Below, in pieces: positions 52,089 through 60,313 of a stretch of DNA of 64,000 nucleotides; the first letter of the stretch is position 1; each line of letters begins with the position of its first letter. The notes under the pieces are model-generated. The model saw only the letters and a program-made list of their open reading frames with translations, did not search any database and had not been told where the DNA came from. This stretch comes from TWA4 sp045121095. Its GTDB lineage: Bacteria > Bacillota > Clostridia > Lachnospirales > Lachnospiraceae. The stretch spans positions 1 through 64,000 of the forward strand of contig JBGVFN010000058.1 in the NCBI GenBank assembly GCA_045121095.1, in the 5' to 3' direction. The position numbers were made by a program, and so were the translations under genes.

Positions 52089-53033
52089 TTAATCTTCCTT
52101 CTTAACCTCTTTGGTTTCTACTTCCGCATTTTCTGATTTATTATAATCTCTGCGTTTGTATCCACCTTTTTTGTTGTAGGAGCCGTTATTGTTATAACGG
52201 TTATATCCGCCTTTACCGCCGTTCGGTCTGCTGTTGTAAGATCTTTCACGTTTCAGTGAAATCACAACGTGTCTGAACGGTTCTTCCCCTTCACTTCTGG
52301 TAACAACATATCTGTCGTTCTGAAGTGCGGCATGAATCACTCGTCTTTCATAAGGATTCATAGGTTCCAGAGCCACTGGTTTCTTGGTTCTCTTTACTTT
52401 AAAAGCAATGTTCTTTGCCAGATTTTCCAGTGTTTCTTTTCTTCTTTCACGATAATTTTCAGTATCCAGTTTAACACGGATATATTCTTCCTGATTTTTG
52501 TTCGCCACAAGACCAGTCAGATACTGTAAGGAATCCAGTGTCTGTCCTCTCTTGCCGATCAGAATGCCCATATCTTCGCCAATCATATTGATGTCCAGAA
52601 CATTTTCTGTTTCATCAAATTTACTGTCTACTGATACCTGAAGACCCATGGCATTACATACCTGGGTAATAAACTCTTCCGGTGTAGATGCAACTTTTAC
52701 GTCAGATTTCTTCTCTGTCTTTACAGCAGCCGGTTCTTCTGCTTTCACAGTTTCTTTTACAGCTGCTTTCTGTACAGGAGCTTCTTCCTTTTTCATTTCA
52801 GAAACTTTTTCTTCTTTTACAGAAGGTTCCATGAAACTTTTCAGTTCTTCTGACAGTGCATCTTCCTTGATCCATGCTTTGATTACAGCCGGTTTGCTGC
52901 CGATTCCAAAAAATCCGCTGCGACCTTCGCTGATCACTTCGTATTCCAGTCTGTCACTATTGATACCAAGTTTAAGCATAGCCTGTGTAAGAGCTTCATC
53001 TACATTTTTTGCAGAAATTTCAATCTTATTCAT
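52089..53033 (-). CDS. jag: RNA-binding protein Jag/KhpB
   Basis: 314 residues: Jag-N domain (1-55, SGFFGIGSKPA), an acidic/Lys/Val-rich linker (about 70-115), KH domain (GKRGQTLDSLQYL) and R3H domain (ERRVIHAALQNDRYV). A Gly/Asn/Tyr/Arg-rich tail after residue 265 goes beyond the usual length. It follows yidC as in Bacillus. KhpB-type proteins bind many RNAs and affect cell elongation. Confidence 0.93.
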   Translation of the reverse strand: MNKIEISAKNVDEALTQAMLKLGINSDRLEYEVISEGRSGFFGIGSKPAVIKAWIKEDALSEELKSFMEPSVKEEKVSEMKKEEAPVQKAAVKETVKAEEPAAVKTEKKSDVKVASTPEEFITQVCNAMGLQVSVDSKFDETENVLDINMIGEDMGILIGKRGQTLDSLQYLTGLVANKNQEEYIRVKLDTENYRERRKETLENLAKNIAFKVKRTKKPVALEPMNPYERRVIHAALQNDRYVVTRSEGEEPFRHVVISLKRERSYNSRPNGGKGGYNRYNNNGSYNKKGGYKRRDYNKSENAEVETKEVKKED

Positions 53034-53094
53034 ATGTGACCTCTTACATCGCCCAAGTTCAGCCCTGCTGAACTGTTACTATCTAATCTACAAC

Positions 53095-54351
53095 TTATTT
53101 GTTGTTTTTTTCGTTAAAATCTTTTACCATTCTCGCTCTGGCTGCAATACTTCCCTTTTCATACTGCTTGTTATAATAAGCAGAACTGTCGGTAGTATTT
53201 TTCACAGAAGAAGGCATTGTCTTTTCTTTCTTCACAGATTCCGCCTGCATATTAACAACTTTACCGTTGCGTACATAGGTACCATCCGCATTAATTTCGG
53301 GCAATCCCTGTTTTGCACGTTTCTTGTTCTGTTTTGCAAGCTTCTGCTCAACAATCTTATCTGTGCCTACTTTTTCAAAATATTTGTTAACCAGATACTG
53401 AATAACGGTTCTTACAACTGCACTGGCAATCCAGTATACACCCAGACCTGCAGGCAGAGTGATACAGAATACAGCAGACATAATGGGCATAAAGGTATTC
53501 ATGCTCTTCATGGTTGCTGCGGTCGGATCGTTGGGATTGTTTGGAGTATTCTGTCCAGCAGAAGATACTTTAATGGACAGCCACTGAGTAAACCATGCCA
53601 GCAAAGGAATGATCAGTGCGATGGAAAGCTTAAATCCAGGCGCTTCCGCCAGATTGATGCCGCCCAGGAAAGAGTTCATCTCTGTGATTTTTTCCAGATA
53701 AGGACTAATCTGCTCCTGAAGTGCAGGGAACAGCTTGTTAAACTCTGCCCAGTCCGCGCTGTCAAACTTATAAAACAGATCAATGATGTAATTTACAGAC
53801 TCAGTTGTGGAACCATCAAAATTATATTTATCAGGTGACATGGTATTGGCTGTTGCCAGATCTGCAATCTTTTCTGCAAAACCACTCTGTGTTAATGCCA
53901 GATCTACAATATGCTGGAACTGTTCTTTAATGGCACCAACATAACCGGGGATCTGATAAATAACACGGTACAGCGCAAGCATGATCGGGAACTGAATCAG
54001 TGTAGGCAGACAGCCTGATGTGGGGCTGTAACCATACTTATCATAGATCATCTGTGTTTCTCTTTGTTGTTTTTCTAATGAAGCCTGATCTTTTTTACCT
54101 CTGTATTTCTCAGTAATCTTTGCAATTTCCGGCTGGATTACTGTATTCAGCTTCATATTTTTCTGTGAGCTGATTGTTAACGGAATCATCAGCACGTTAA
54201 CAACCACAGTAAATAAAATAATTGCGAGACCGATATTGGGAATTCCGATTGCAGATAAAGCATTAAATAAGCCATCCATCAGAACACCCAGAAGTCTTGC
54301 TACCGGTCCTACAATACTTCCGTCATACTGTGTCAGTAAGATAAAATTCAA
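53095..54351 (-). CDS. yidC: Membrane protein insertase YidC
   Basis: 418 residues if TTG 54351 is the start, chosen because AGGAGG lies six bases upstream. The alternative ATG 54375 overlaps the yidD stop (ATGA) but lacks a good site. Five-helix YidC/Oxa1 core with NVLMIPLTISSQKNMKL and GCLPTLIQFPIMLALYRVIY, plus an extended loop and a basic C-terminal tail. It inserts proteins into the membrane. Confidence 0.93.
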   Translation of the reverse strand: MNFILLTQYDGSIVGPVARLLGVLMDGLFNALSAIGIPNIGLAIILFTVVVNVLMIPLTISSQKNMKLNTVIQPEIAKITEKYRGKKDQASLEKQQRETQMIYDKYGYSPTSGCLPTLIQFPIMLALYRVIYQIPGYVGAIKEQFQHIVDLALTQSGFAEKIADLATANTMSPDKYNFDGSTTESVNYIIDLFYKFDSADWAEFNKLFPALQEQISPYLEKITEMNSFLGGINLAEAPGFKLSIALIIPLLAWFTQWLSIKVSSAGQNTPNNPNDPTAATMKSMNTFMPIMSAVFCITLPAGLGVYWIASAVVRTVIQYLVNKYFEKVGTDKIVEQKLAKQNKKRAKQGLPEINADGTYVRNGKVVNMQAESVKKEKTMPSSVKNTTDSSAYYNKQYEKGSIAARARMVKDFNEKNNK

Positions 54352-54371
54352 AGGAGTACCTCCTAATCCTG

Positions 54372-54581
54372 TCATGGAACGGGATCATACCCGCCCTTTG
54401 CAAAAGGATTACATCTCAAAATGCGCCAAACCGCAAGTGCTCCTCCTTTAAGGGCTCCATATCGCTCAATGGCAATGATTGCATACTGTGAACATGTAGG
54501 TACATATTTACAGCACGGAGCCTTCATTGGTGAAATATATCTGCGGTAAAACCTGATCAGGGCAATCAAGCATTTTTTCAT
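54372..54581 (-). CDS. yidD: Membrane protein insertion efficiency factor YidD
   Basis: 69 residues from ATG 54581 (AGAGGAATCG upstream). CKYVPTCSQYAIIAIERYGA and RILRCNPFAKGGYDPVP are hallmark. It lies between rnpA and yidC. An upstream ATG at 54605 overlapping rnpA is also in frame. Confidence 0.95.
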   Translation of the reverse strand: MKKCLIALIRFYRRYISPMKAPCCKYVPTCSQYAIIAIERYGALKGGALAVWRILRCNPFAKGGYDPVP

Positions 54582-54597
54582 CGATTCCTCTTTCTTT

Positions 54598-54948
54598 TCA
54601 TTCATGTCTGCTTTCTGAAACAGTCAACAGACCATGAAGCCTGGCTAGGTGCAGTAATGCACTCTCGATTTCACTGTAATTTCTGCCTTTTGCGTCTTTT
54701 CTGGCTACAACCACGATGTCGCAGCCTGTCCGGAACCTGTTTTCATTCAGCCTATAACTTTCCTTTATAAGCCGCTTTACACGATGTCTTACTACACTAT
54801 TTCCTACTTTTTTACTAACGGAAATCCCAAGTCTGCCATCATGTCCCTCCTGCGCGGTCGCCAGGTACATAACGAGGTATCTGTTGGCATAGGATTTGCC
54901 GGTTCTGTAAACTGTTAAAAAATCCCTGTTGTTTTTAATTGATTCCAT
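54598..54948 (-). CDS. rnpA: Ribonuclease P protein component
   Basis: 116 residues from ATG 54948. RNR motif region KKVGNSVVRHRVKRLIKESYR and FRTGCDIVVVARKDA are typical. It binds RNase P RNA for tRNA 5' maturation. The ribosome-binding site (AAGAAGAG) is weak. The longer frame to 55038 is discounted. Confidence 0.95.
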   Translation of the reverse strand: MESIKNNRDFLTVYRTGKSYANRYLVMYLATAQEGHDGRLGISVSKKVGNSVVRHRVKRLIKESYRLNENRFRTGCDIVVVARKDAKGRNYSEIESALLHLARLHGLLTVSESRHE

Positions 54949-55070
54949 TTGACTCTTCTTTGATACTATATGAAATAAATAATATGGAACTAAACTCTGC
55001 TGAATATACCTCAGATGAAATAATTCCAATGCAATCATTATGCTTATTTACCCACTCAGTAAAAAAGGCC

Positions 55071-55087
55071 ACATCAACTGCGGCCTT
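55071..55087 (-). terminator. Terminator after rpmH
   Basis: AAGGCC/GGCCTT stem with T run on the minus strand, in the gap between rpmH and rnpA. Confidence 0.65.
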
Positions 55088-55093
55088 ACTGAA

Positions 55094-55228
55094 TTATGCG
55101 GATAATTTCTTTCTGCCTTTTGCTCTTCTTGCCTGCAGAACTTTTCTGCCGCCGGGAGTGCTCATTCTTGCTCTGAATCCGTGAACTTTAGATCTCTGTC
55201 TCTTTTTAGGCTGGAATGTCATCTTCAT
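55094..55228 (-). CDS. rpmH: Ribosomal protein L34
   Basis: 44 residues, starting MKMTFQPKKRQRSKVHGFRA and ending AKGRKKLSA, exactly the L34 length. GGAGG lies ten bases before ATG 55228. It is the first gene left of oriC and reads away from dnaA, the classic Firmicute arrangement. Confidence 0.97.
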   Translation of the reverse strand: MKMTFQPKKRQRSKVHGFRARMSTPGGRKVLQARRAKGRKKLSA

Positions 55229-55239
55229 CTCGTATACAC

Positions 55240-55806
55240 CTCCTTTTCCTGTGGTAGCAACACATCGTTACCATTATATATAATCAATCCCATTCCGTCA
55301 AGCCATTTTTTTTGAAGTTTTTTTCATAAAAAGTTAACATTTTAGCTTATCCACGTGATTTTTCAGTTATTCACCTGCTTTCTACAGCTTATACACAAGT
55401 TTTCAACTATCCACATTTTGTGGATAACCTGTGGATAATCTAAAGTGCAAACCACAATATATGGTTGTCCACATCCCATATTTTTCGTTTTTCCCCCAAA
55501 ATATCTGTGAAAAACTTATTCACTTTATCCACATTTTTCTCTTTTACGGCAGTTATCCACATAAATTTACCATTTTATCTATTAACATTATTCACATTGC
55601 AGAAAAATCTTTATTTTTTTGTATTCCATTGCTATCTTTTTCATTTTGTAGTAAACTGATACTAATCAAAAATAGAATGTGCATACTGTCACCTTCAGTA
55701 ATTGTGGATAACTTTACAAATCACAATTGCTGTTTTTATACGGCTTTTTTCCCCGTATTTTCAAAAGTTATGCACATTTCCATAGAAACACCCAGAGGAG
55801 TTATAC
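55240..55806. other. oriC part 1: DnaA-box cluster between rpmH and dnaA
   Basis: About a dozen DnaA boxes matching or one to two bases from TTATCCACA: 55347, 55367, 55389, 55407, 55419 (inverse), 55430 (inverse), 55465, 55516, 55525 (exact), 55553 (exact), 55588, 55703 (inverse) and 55768. The closely spaced inverted pair at 55407-55438 and the adjacent boxes at 55516-55533 are the densest. Also presumed to contain the dnaA and rpmH promoters. No gene. Confidence 0.93.
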
Positions 55807-57171
55807 ATGTTAGAGACAGTACAAAAAAACTGGGAAGAAATTATTTCCAAACTAAAGGTGGACCAGGAGCTTTCTGATATTTCATTCCACACCTGGATTG
55901 AACCGCTGAAACCTGTAGCCATCGATGGAGACGAAATACTGGTTTTATACCCAGGGGAGAAATTTGGTCTGGACTATATCCAGCAGAAGAAATATGATTT
56001 TTTCCTGCAGCTTCATATTCAGGAAGTTACAGGTACCAGCTGCCGCGTCCGTTTCATTATGAAAGATGACGTACCCAGCCAGCCTGTTATCAAAAAATCA
56101 TCTGTTTCTTCTAATAATAATGTACCCACCGGATTAAACCGGAAGTACACTTTCGAAAGTTTCGTGGTAGGTTCCAACAACCGTATGGCTCACGCTGCTT
56201 CACTGGCAGTAGCTGAATCACCGGCCGAAGCTTTCAACCCGCTTTTTATCTACGGCGGCGTGGGACTTGGCAAAACCCATCTGATGCATTCAATTGGTAA
56301 TTTTATTTTAGAAAAAGATCCGGATAAAAAAGTGATGTATGTCACCTCCGAAGCTTTCACCATCGAACTGATTGATTCCATCCGTAATAAAAATAACAAC
56401 AATGACAACACAACCTCTGAATTTCGCGCCAAATATCGCAACAATGATGTCTTATTAGTCGACGATATTCAGTTTATTATTGGTAAAGACAGTACTCAGG
56501 AAGAATTTTTCCATACCTTTAATACACTTTACCAGGCGAAAAAGCAGATTATTATTTCTTCAGATCGTCCGCCCAACGAAATGGAACTGCTGGAAGAACG
56601 ACTGCGCTCCCGCTTTGCCGGCGGCCTGACAGTAAGTATTTCCGCACCGGATTATGAAACCCGTATGGCAATTCTTCGTAAGAAAGACGCTGATGAAGGC
56701 TATAATATTGATAATGAAATTATTAAATATATTGCCACCCACGTGAAATCAAATATCCGTGAGCTGGAAGGTGCTCTTACAAAAATCGTAGCATTTTCCC
56801 GTCTCCAGAATACAGAAATCACACTGGACATGGCAGCTGAAATCCTGAAAGATCAGCTTGGACCTGCAGAACCCAGAGAAATCACTCCGGAACTGATCAT
56901 TGAAACAGTTGCGGATCATTTCCATGTTTCCGTGAAAGATCTGATCTCACCTAAACGAAGCAAAGATATTGCCTATCCCAGACAGATTGCCATGTATCTT
57001 TGCAAGGATATGACCTCAGTCCCTCTTATTAAAATAGGAAGTTGTCTTGGCAATCGTGACCACGCAACCATTATCCATGGCTGCGAAAAGATTAAAAAAG
57101 ACCTTTCCGGCAACGAAAATCTGCAGTCTACCATTGAAACCCTGAAGAAAAAAATCAACCCTCCTTTATAA
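55807..57171 (+). CDS. dnaA: Replication initiator DnaA
   Basis: 454 residues: domain I (1-85), a short linker, AAA+ domain with Walker A GGVGLGKTHL (150-159) and Walker B LLVDDIQF, and domain IV helix-turn-helix ending CLGNRDHATIIHGCEKI. It binds DnaA boxes flanking its gene and opens oriC. GAGGAG precedes the ATG. First gene of the dnaA-dnaN-S4-recF set. Confidence 0.98.
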   Translation: MLETVQKNWEEIISKLKVDQELSDISFHTWIEPLKPVAIDGDEILVLYPGEKFGLDYIQQKKYDFFLQLHIQEVTGTSCRVRFIMKDDVPSQPVIKKSSVSSNNNVPTGLNRKYTFESFVVGSNNRMAHAASLAVAESPAEAFNPLFIYGGVGLGKTHLMHSIGNFILEKDPDKKVMYVTSEAFTIELIDSIRNKNNNNDNTTSEFRAKYRNNDVLLVDDIQFIIGKDSTQEEFFHTFNTLYQAKKQIIISSDRPPNEMELLEERLRSRFAGGLTVSISAPDYETRMAILRKKDADEGYNIDNEIIKYIATHVKSNIRELEGALTKIVAFSRLQNTEITLDMAAEILKDQLGPAEPREITPELIIETVADHFHVSVKDLISPKRSKDIAYPRQIAMYLCKDMTSVPLIKIGSCLGNRDHATIIHGCEKIKKDLSGNENLQSTIETLKKKINPPL

Positions 57172-57414
57172 ACATAAGGGTGTGGATATCCTGTTGAATT
57201 TTTGTGGATGAAATTCACAGTGATTCTGAGTGTTTATAACTTCAGAATTATCCTCAGGTTCAGGTCTTGTTATCAACCAGTTTTCCCATTGTGGAAAACC
57301 TTATATTTTCAAGCATTTTAGGGGTTATCCACATATCCACAGCCCCTACTACTGATACTACTGAAAATAATATATTTATATATCCATTTATACGGAAAGG
57401 GGTTATTCACATTC
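57172..57414. other. oriC part 2: DnaA boxes, trio-like repeats and AT-rich unwinding element
   Basis: Boxes at 57181 (inverse), 57203 (inverse), 57325 (TTATCCACA, exact), 57333 (ATATCCACA) and 57403 (TTATTCACA, between the dnaN ribosome-binding site and start). After the pair at 57325-57341 come GCCCC, then triplets CTACTACTG-ATACTACTG (57346-57363; TAG/CAG on the other strand) and an AT-rich run to about 57390. Order box-box-GC-trios-AT matches the basal unwinding layout described for Bacillus. Confidence 0.8.
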
Positions 57415-58521
57415 ATGAAAGTCTATTTTGAAAAATCAGCCCTCATGAGTGCTATCAACACAGTCTTAAAAGCAGTTCCTTCTAAGACGAATTATAAAAT
57501 ATTAGAATGCATCTTGATCGATGCACGTCAATCTTATGTAAAATTTACTACTAATGACACCGAACTGGGTATCGAAACAACCATTGATGCACGTATTGAA
57601 ACACCTGGTATTACTGCAATTAATGCAAAACTTTTTGCAGAAATCATCCGGAAACTTCCGGATAATGAAATTCTTCTTCAGATTAAGGACAATACTGCAT
57701 TAATTCAGTGTGAAAATGCTAAGTTTAAGATCATGTGTGATGATCCGGATACCTATATTCAGCTGCCTCAGTTCAGCAAGGATAAATCCATCACCATGTC
57801 ACAGTATGCATTGAAAGAGGTAATACGTCAGACGATTTTCTCTATTTCCATGAATGACACCAATCTGGCTATGGCTGGTGAGTTATTTGAAGTAAAGGAA
57901 AACCAGTTGAGAGTGTGCTCCCTGGACGGACACCGAATTTCCATTCGTAAAGTAGAACTGAACGATGTTTATCCTAATTTTGAAGTAGTAGTGCCCGGTA
58001 AGTCTCTGAGTGAGATTAGTAAGATTCTTACCGGAGAAGCTGATCATGAAGTTCGGATCTTCTTCTCCAGAAATCATATTTCCTTTGAGTTTGACCAGAC
58101 CATCGTTGTCAGCCGCCTTATTGATAAAAAGTACTTTAACGTTGATCAGATGCTGAGCAACGACTACGAAACCTGTATTACCGTTAACAAAAAAATCTTA
58201 TTAGACAGTATTGAACGGTCTACACTGCTGATTAAAGAAAGCGATAAGAAACCGATCATTTTCAATATCAGTGAAAATTCCATGGAATTAATCATGAATT
58301 CCTCTCTGGGATCCATGCGCGATGAAATCATGGTGAACCAGTTTGGTAAAGATATCATGATCGGATTTAACCCCAGATTCATGATTGAAGCGCTGCGTGT
58401 TATTGATGACGAAGAAGTTCAGCTTTATACCATTAATGCAAAAGCTCCCTGCTTTATCAAAGATCAGGAAGAAAATTATATTTATTTAATCCTGCCGGTA
58501 AACTTTAATCTGGCGAGATAG
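57415..58521 (+). CDS. dnaN: DNA polymerase III beta subunit (sliding clamp)
   Basis: 368 residues, three similar clamp domains. It starts MKVYFEKSALMSAINTVLKA and ends YIYLILPVNFNLA. It holds DNA polymerase on DNA. A DnaA box lies directly upstream of the start codon, so DnaA could influence its expression. Confidence 0.97.
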   Translation: MKVYFEKSALMSAINTVLKAVPSKTNYKILECILIDARQSYVKFTTNDTELGIETTIDARIETPGITAINAKLFAEIIRKLPDNEILLQIKDNTALIQCENAKFKIMCDDPDTYIQLPQFSKDKSITMSQYALKEVIRQTIFSISMNDTNLAMAGELFEVKENQLRVCSLDGHRISIRKVELNDVYPNFEVVVPGKSLSEISKILTGEADHEVRIFFSRNHISFEFDQTIVVSRLIDKKYFNVDQMLSNDYETCITVNKKILLDSIERSTLLIKESDKKPIIFNISENSMELIMNSSLGSMRDEIMVNQFGKDIMIGFNPRFMIEALRVIDDEEVQLYTINAKAPCFIKDQEENYIYLILPVNFNLAR

Positions 58522-58548
58522 TAAAAAGGAATCATAAGGAGAAAGTTT

Positions 58549-58764
58549 ATGAATGAATTAAAGTTAAGACCAGAAGATGAATTCATCAAATTAGGTCAGG
58601 CTTTGAAAGCTGTGAATATGGTGTCTTCCGGAGTGGAAGCCAAGATTGTAATCCAGAACGGTGAAGTTCTGGTTAATGGTGAGGTGGATACACGCCGGGG
58701 CAAAAAGTTATACGATGGTGATACATTTACTTATCAGGGAGAGACCGTGAAGGTTATTCGATAG
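58549..58764 (+). CDS. S4-domain RNA-binding protein (YaaA/RlbA type)
   Basis: 71 residues, a single S4 fold (FIKLGQALKAVNMVSSGVEA, VLVNGEVDTRRGKKLYDGD). Conserved between dnaN and recF in Firmicutes. Likely binds structured RNA, possibly rRNA. AAGGAG precedes the ATG. Confidence 0.93.
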   Translation: MNELKLRPEDEFIKLGQALKAVNMVSSGVEAKIVIQNGEVLVNGEVDTRRGKKLYDGDTFTYQGETVKVIR

Positions 58765-58767
58765 TTC

Positions 58768-59853
58768 ATGATTATTAAACGTCTGGATCTGATGAATTTC
58801 AGAAATTATGAGACACTGACTCTGGAACCGGGGGATGGAACTAACATTTTCTATGGGGATAATGCCCAGGGAAAGACCAATGTGCTGGAAAGTATTTATA
58901 TGTGTTCATCTGCCCGGTCTCACAGAGCTTCCAGAGATCGGGAAATGATCCGATTTGATGCAGAAGAAGCCCATATTAAAATGCTGGTGGATAAGCACGG
59001 TTCCCAATACCGCATTGATATGCATTTGAAAAAGAGTAAATCAAAGGGGATTGCTGTTAATGGAATCCCCATAAAAAAAGTAAGTGAATTGTTTGGTATT
59101 GTAAATATTATCTTTTTTTCACCGGAGGATTTGAATCTGGTGAAAAAAGGACCCGCAGAACGACGTCGTTTTATTGATTTTGAGCTTTGCCAGTTGGACA
59201 AGGTCTATACCAATCACTTGATGAATTATAATAAAGTTCTGCTGCAGAGAAACAAGCTTTTGAAAGATATGGCTTTTAATCCGGCCTTATCAGATACCTT
59301 GTCCGTGTGGGACGAACAACTGATCGCTTATGGTGAGTCTGTTATGAAAGACCGGGCAAAATTTGTTGAACAACTGAATTCGGTTATTCAGGGGCTTCAT
59401 GAAACCTTAACCGGCGGTAAGGAAAAGATTGAGATTGTTTATGAACCGGATGCTGCACCGGGCCGCTTTGAAGATGAACTTCATGGAAGCCGGGAAAGAG
59501 ATTTGAAACAGCATTCTACCTGCAAGGGGCCTCATCGGGATGATATTTGTTTTCTGGTAAATGGAATTGATATTCGCAAATACGGGTCTCAGGGGCAGCA
59601 GAGGACGGCGGCTTTGTCATTGAAACTGTCAGAAATTGAATTAGTGCGTCGGTTGATTCATGATACCCCCATACTTTTGTTGGATGATGTTTTGTCGGAA
59701 CTGGACAGCTCCAGGCAGACCCAGCTGCTGGCTACCATAAAGGATACACAGACCTTTATTACCTGTACTGGTCTGGATGAATTTGTAAATTGCAGATTTC
59801 CCATAGATTCTCTGTTTGAAGTATCCGCAGGAACTGCAGTACGGAAAAATTAA
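58768..59853 (+). CDS. recF: DNA replication and repair protein RecF
   Basis: 361 residues of the SMC-like ABC ATPase family. Walker A GDNAQGKTNVLESIY, signature YGSQGQQRTAALSLKLSE and Walker B PILLLDDVLSELD. It helps load RecA at gaps. It starts three bases after the S4 gene stop. Confidence 0.96.
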   Translation: MIIKRLDLMNFRNYETLTLEPGDGTNIFYGDNAQGKTNVLESIYMCSSARSHRASRDREMIRFDAEEAHIKMLVDKHGSQYRIDMHLKKSKSKGIAVNGIPIKKVSELFGIVNIIFFSPEDLNLVKKGPAERRRFIDFELCQLDKVYTNHLMNYNKVLLQRNKLLKDMAFNPALSDTLSVWDEQLIAYGESVMKDRAKFVEQLNSVIQGLHETLTGGKEKIEIVYEPDAAPGRFEDELHGSRERDLKQHSTCKGPHRDDICFLVNGIDIRKYGSQGQQRTAALSLKLSEIELVRRLIHDTPILLLDDVLSELDSSRQTQLLATIKDTQTFITCTGLDEFVNCRFPIDSLFEVSAGTAVRKN

Positions 59854-60313
59854 GTAACAGTTCAGCTTGGCTGAACTGTCTTGAATAAATTCAGCAAGCA
59901 TTCATAATTTTCTTCGAAAATTATTCATTTGGCTAAACGCCAAATACGATTTTCTGCCCAAAATACCGTTTACAAGCAAGCTTGACACGGTATTTTGAAC
60001 AAAAATCATGCTTGGCTGAATAGTTGCAAAATAAGAGAATTTGATTTAAAATATAATTTTAACATTTTGTAATGATGAAATGATTACAATGTTTTTTGAT
60101 AGATGGGATAGATTGTTGTAATTGCTCAGTAAGTAATTCTAAAGAGACTGAACCGTTACACATCGTTTATTTTTGTTTATTTAAATTGTTTATTAACTAA
60201 TTTTGTTGATTGAGTGATAGAATGATTTTTATGGTGATTGACCAGTGTGTGATTTTGGATGCATGGAGTCCGGTTGCCTGAAATCGTGTTTGGGAAAGGA
60301 GCTGTAATAGTCT
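59854..60313. other. recF-gyrB gap: hairpin repeat copy 2, nested stems and terminator
   Basis: Repeat core 59857-59937 (ACAGTTCAGC-ttg-GCTGAACTGT, then ATAATTTTC-ttc-GAAAATTAT). Beyond it CAAAATACCGT pairs with ACGGTATTTTG at about 59958-59997, and a CATGCTTGGCTGAA segment partly mirrors the repeat. A stem at 60061-60093 followed by TTTTTT is the likely recF terminator. The gyrB promoter should follow. Confidence 0.75.
60061..60098 (+). terminator. Terminator after recF
   Basis: AACATTTTGTAAT with ATTACAATGTTT (one bulge) then TTTTTT. Confidence 0.7.
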
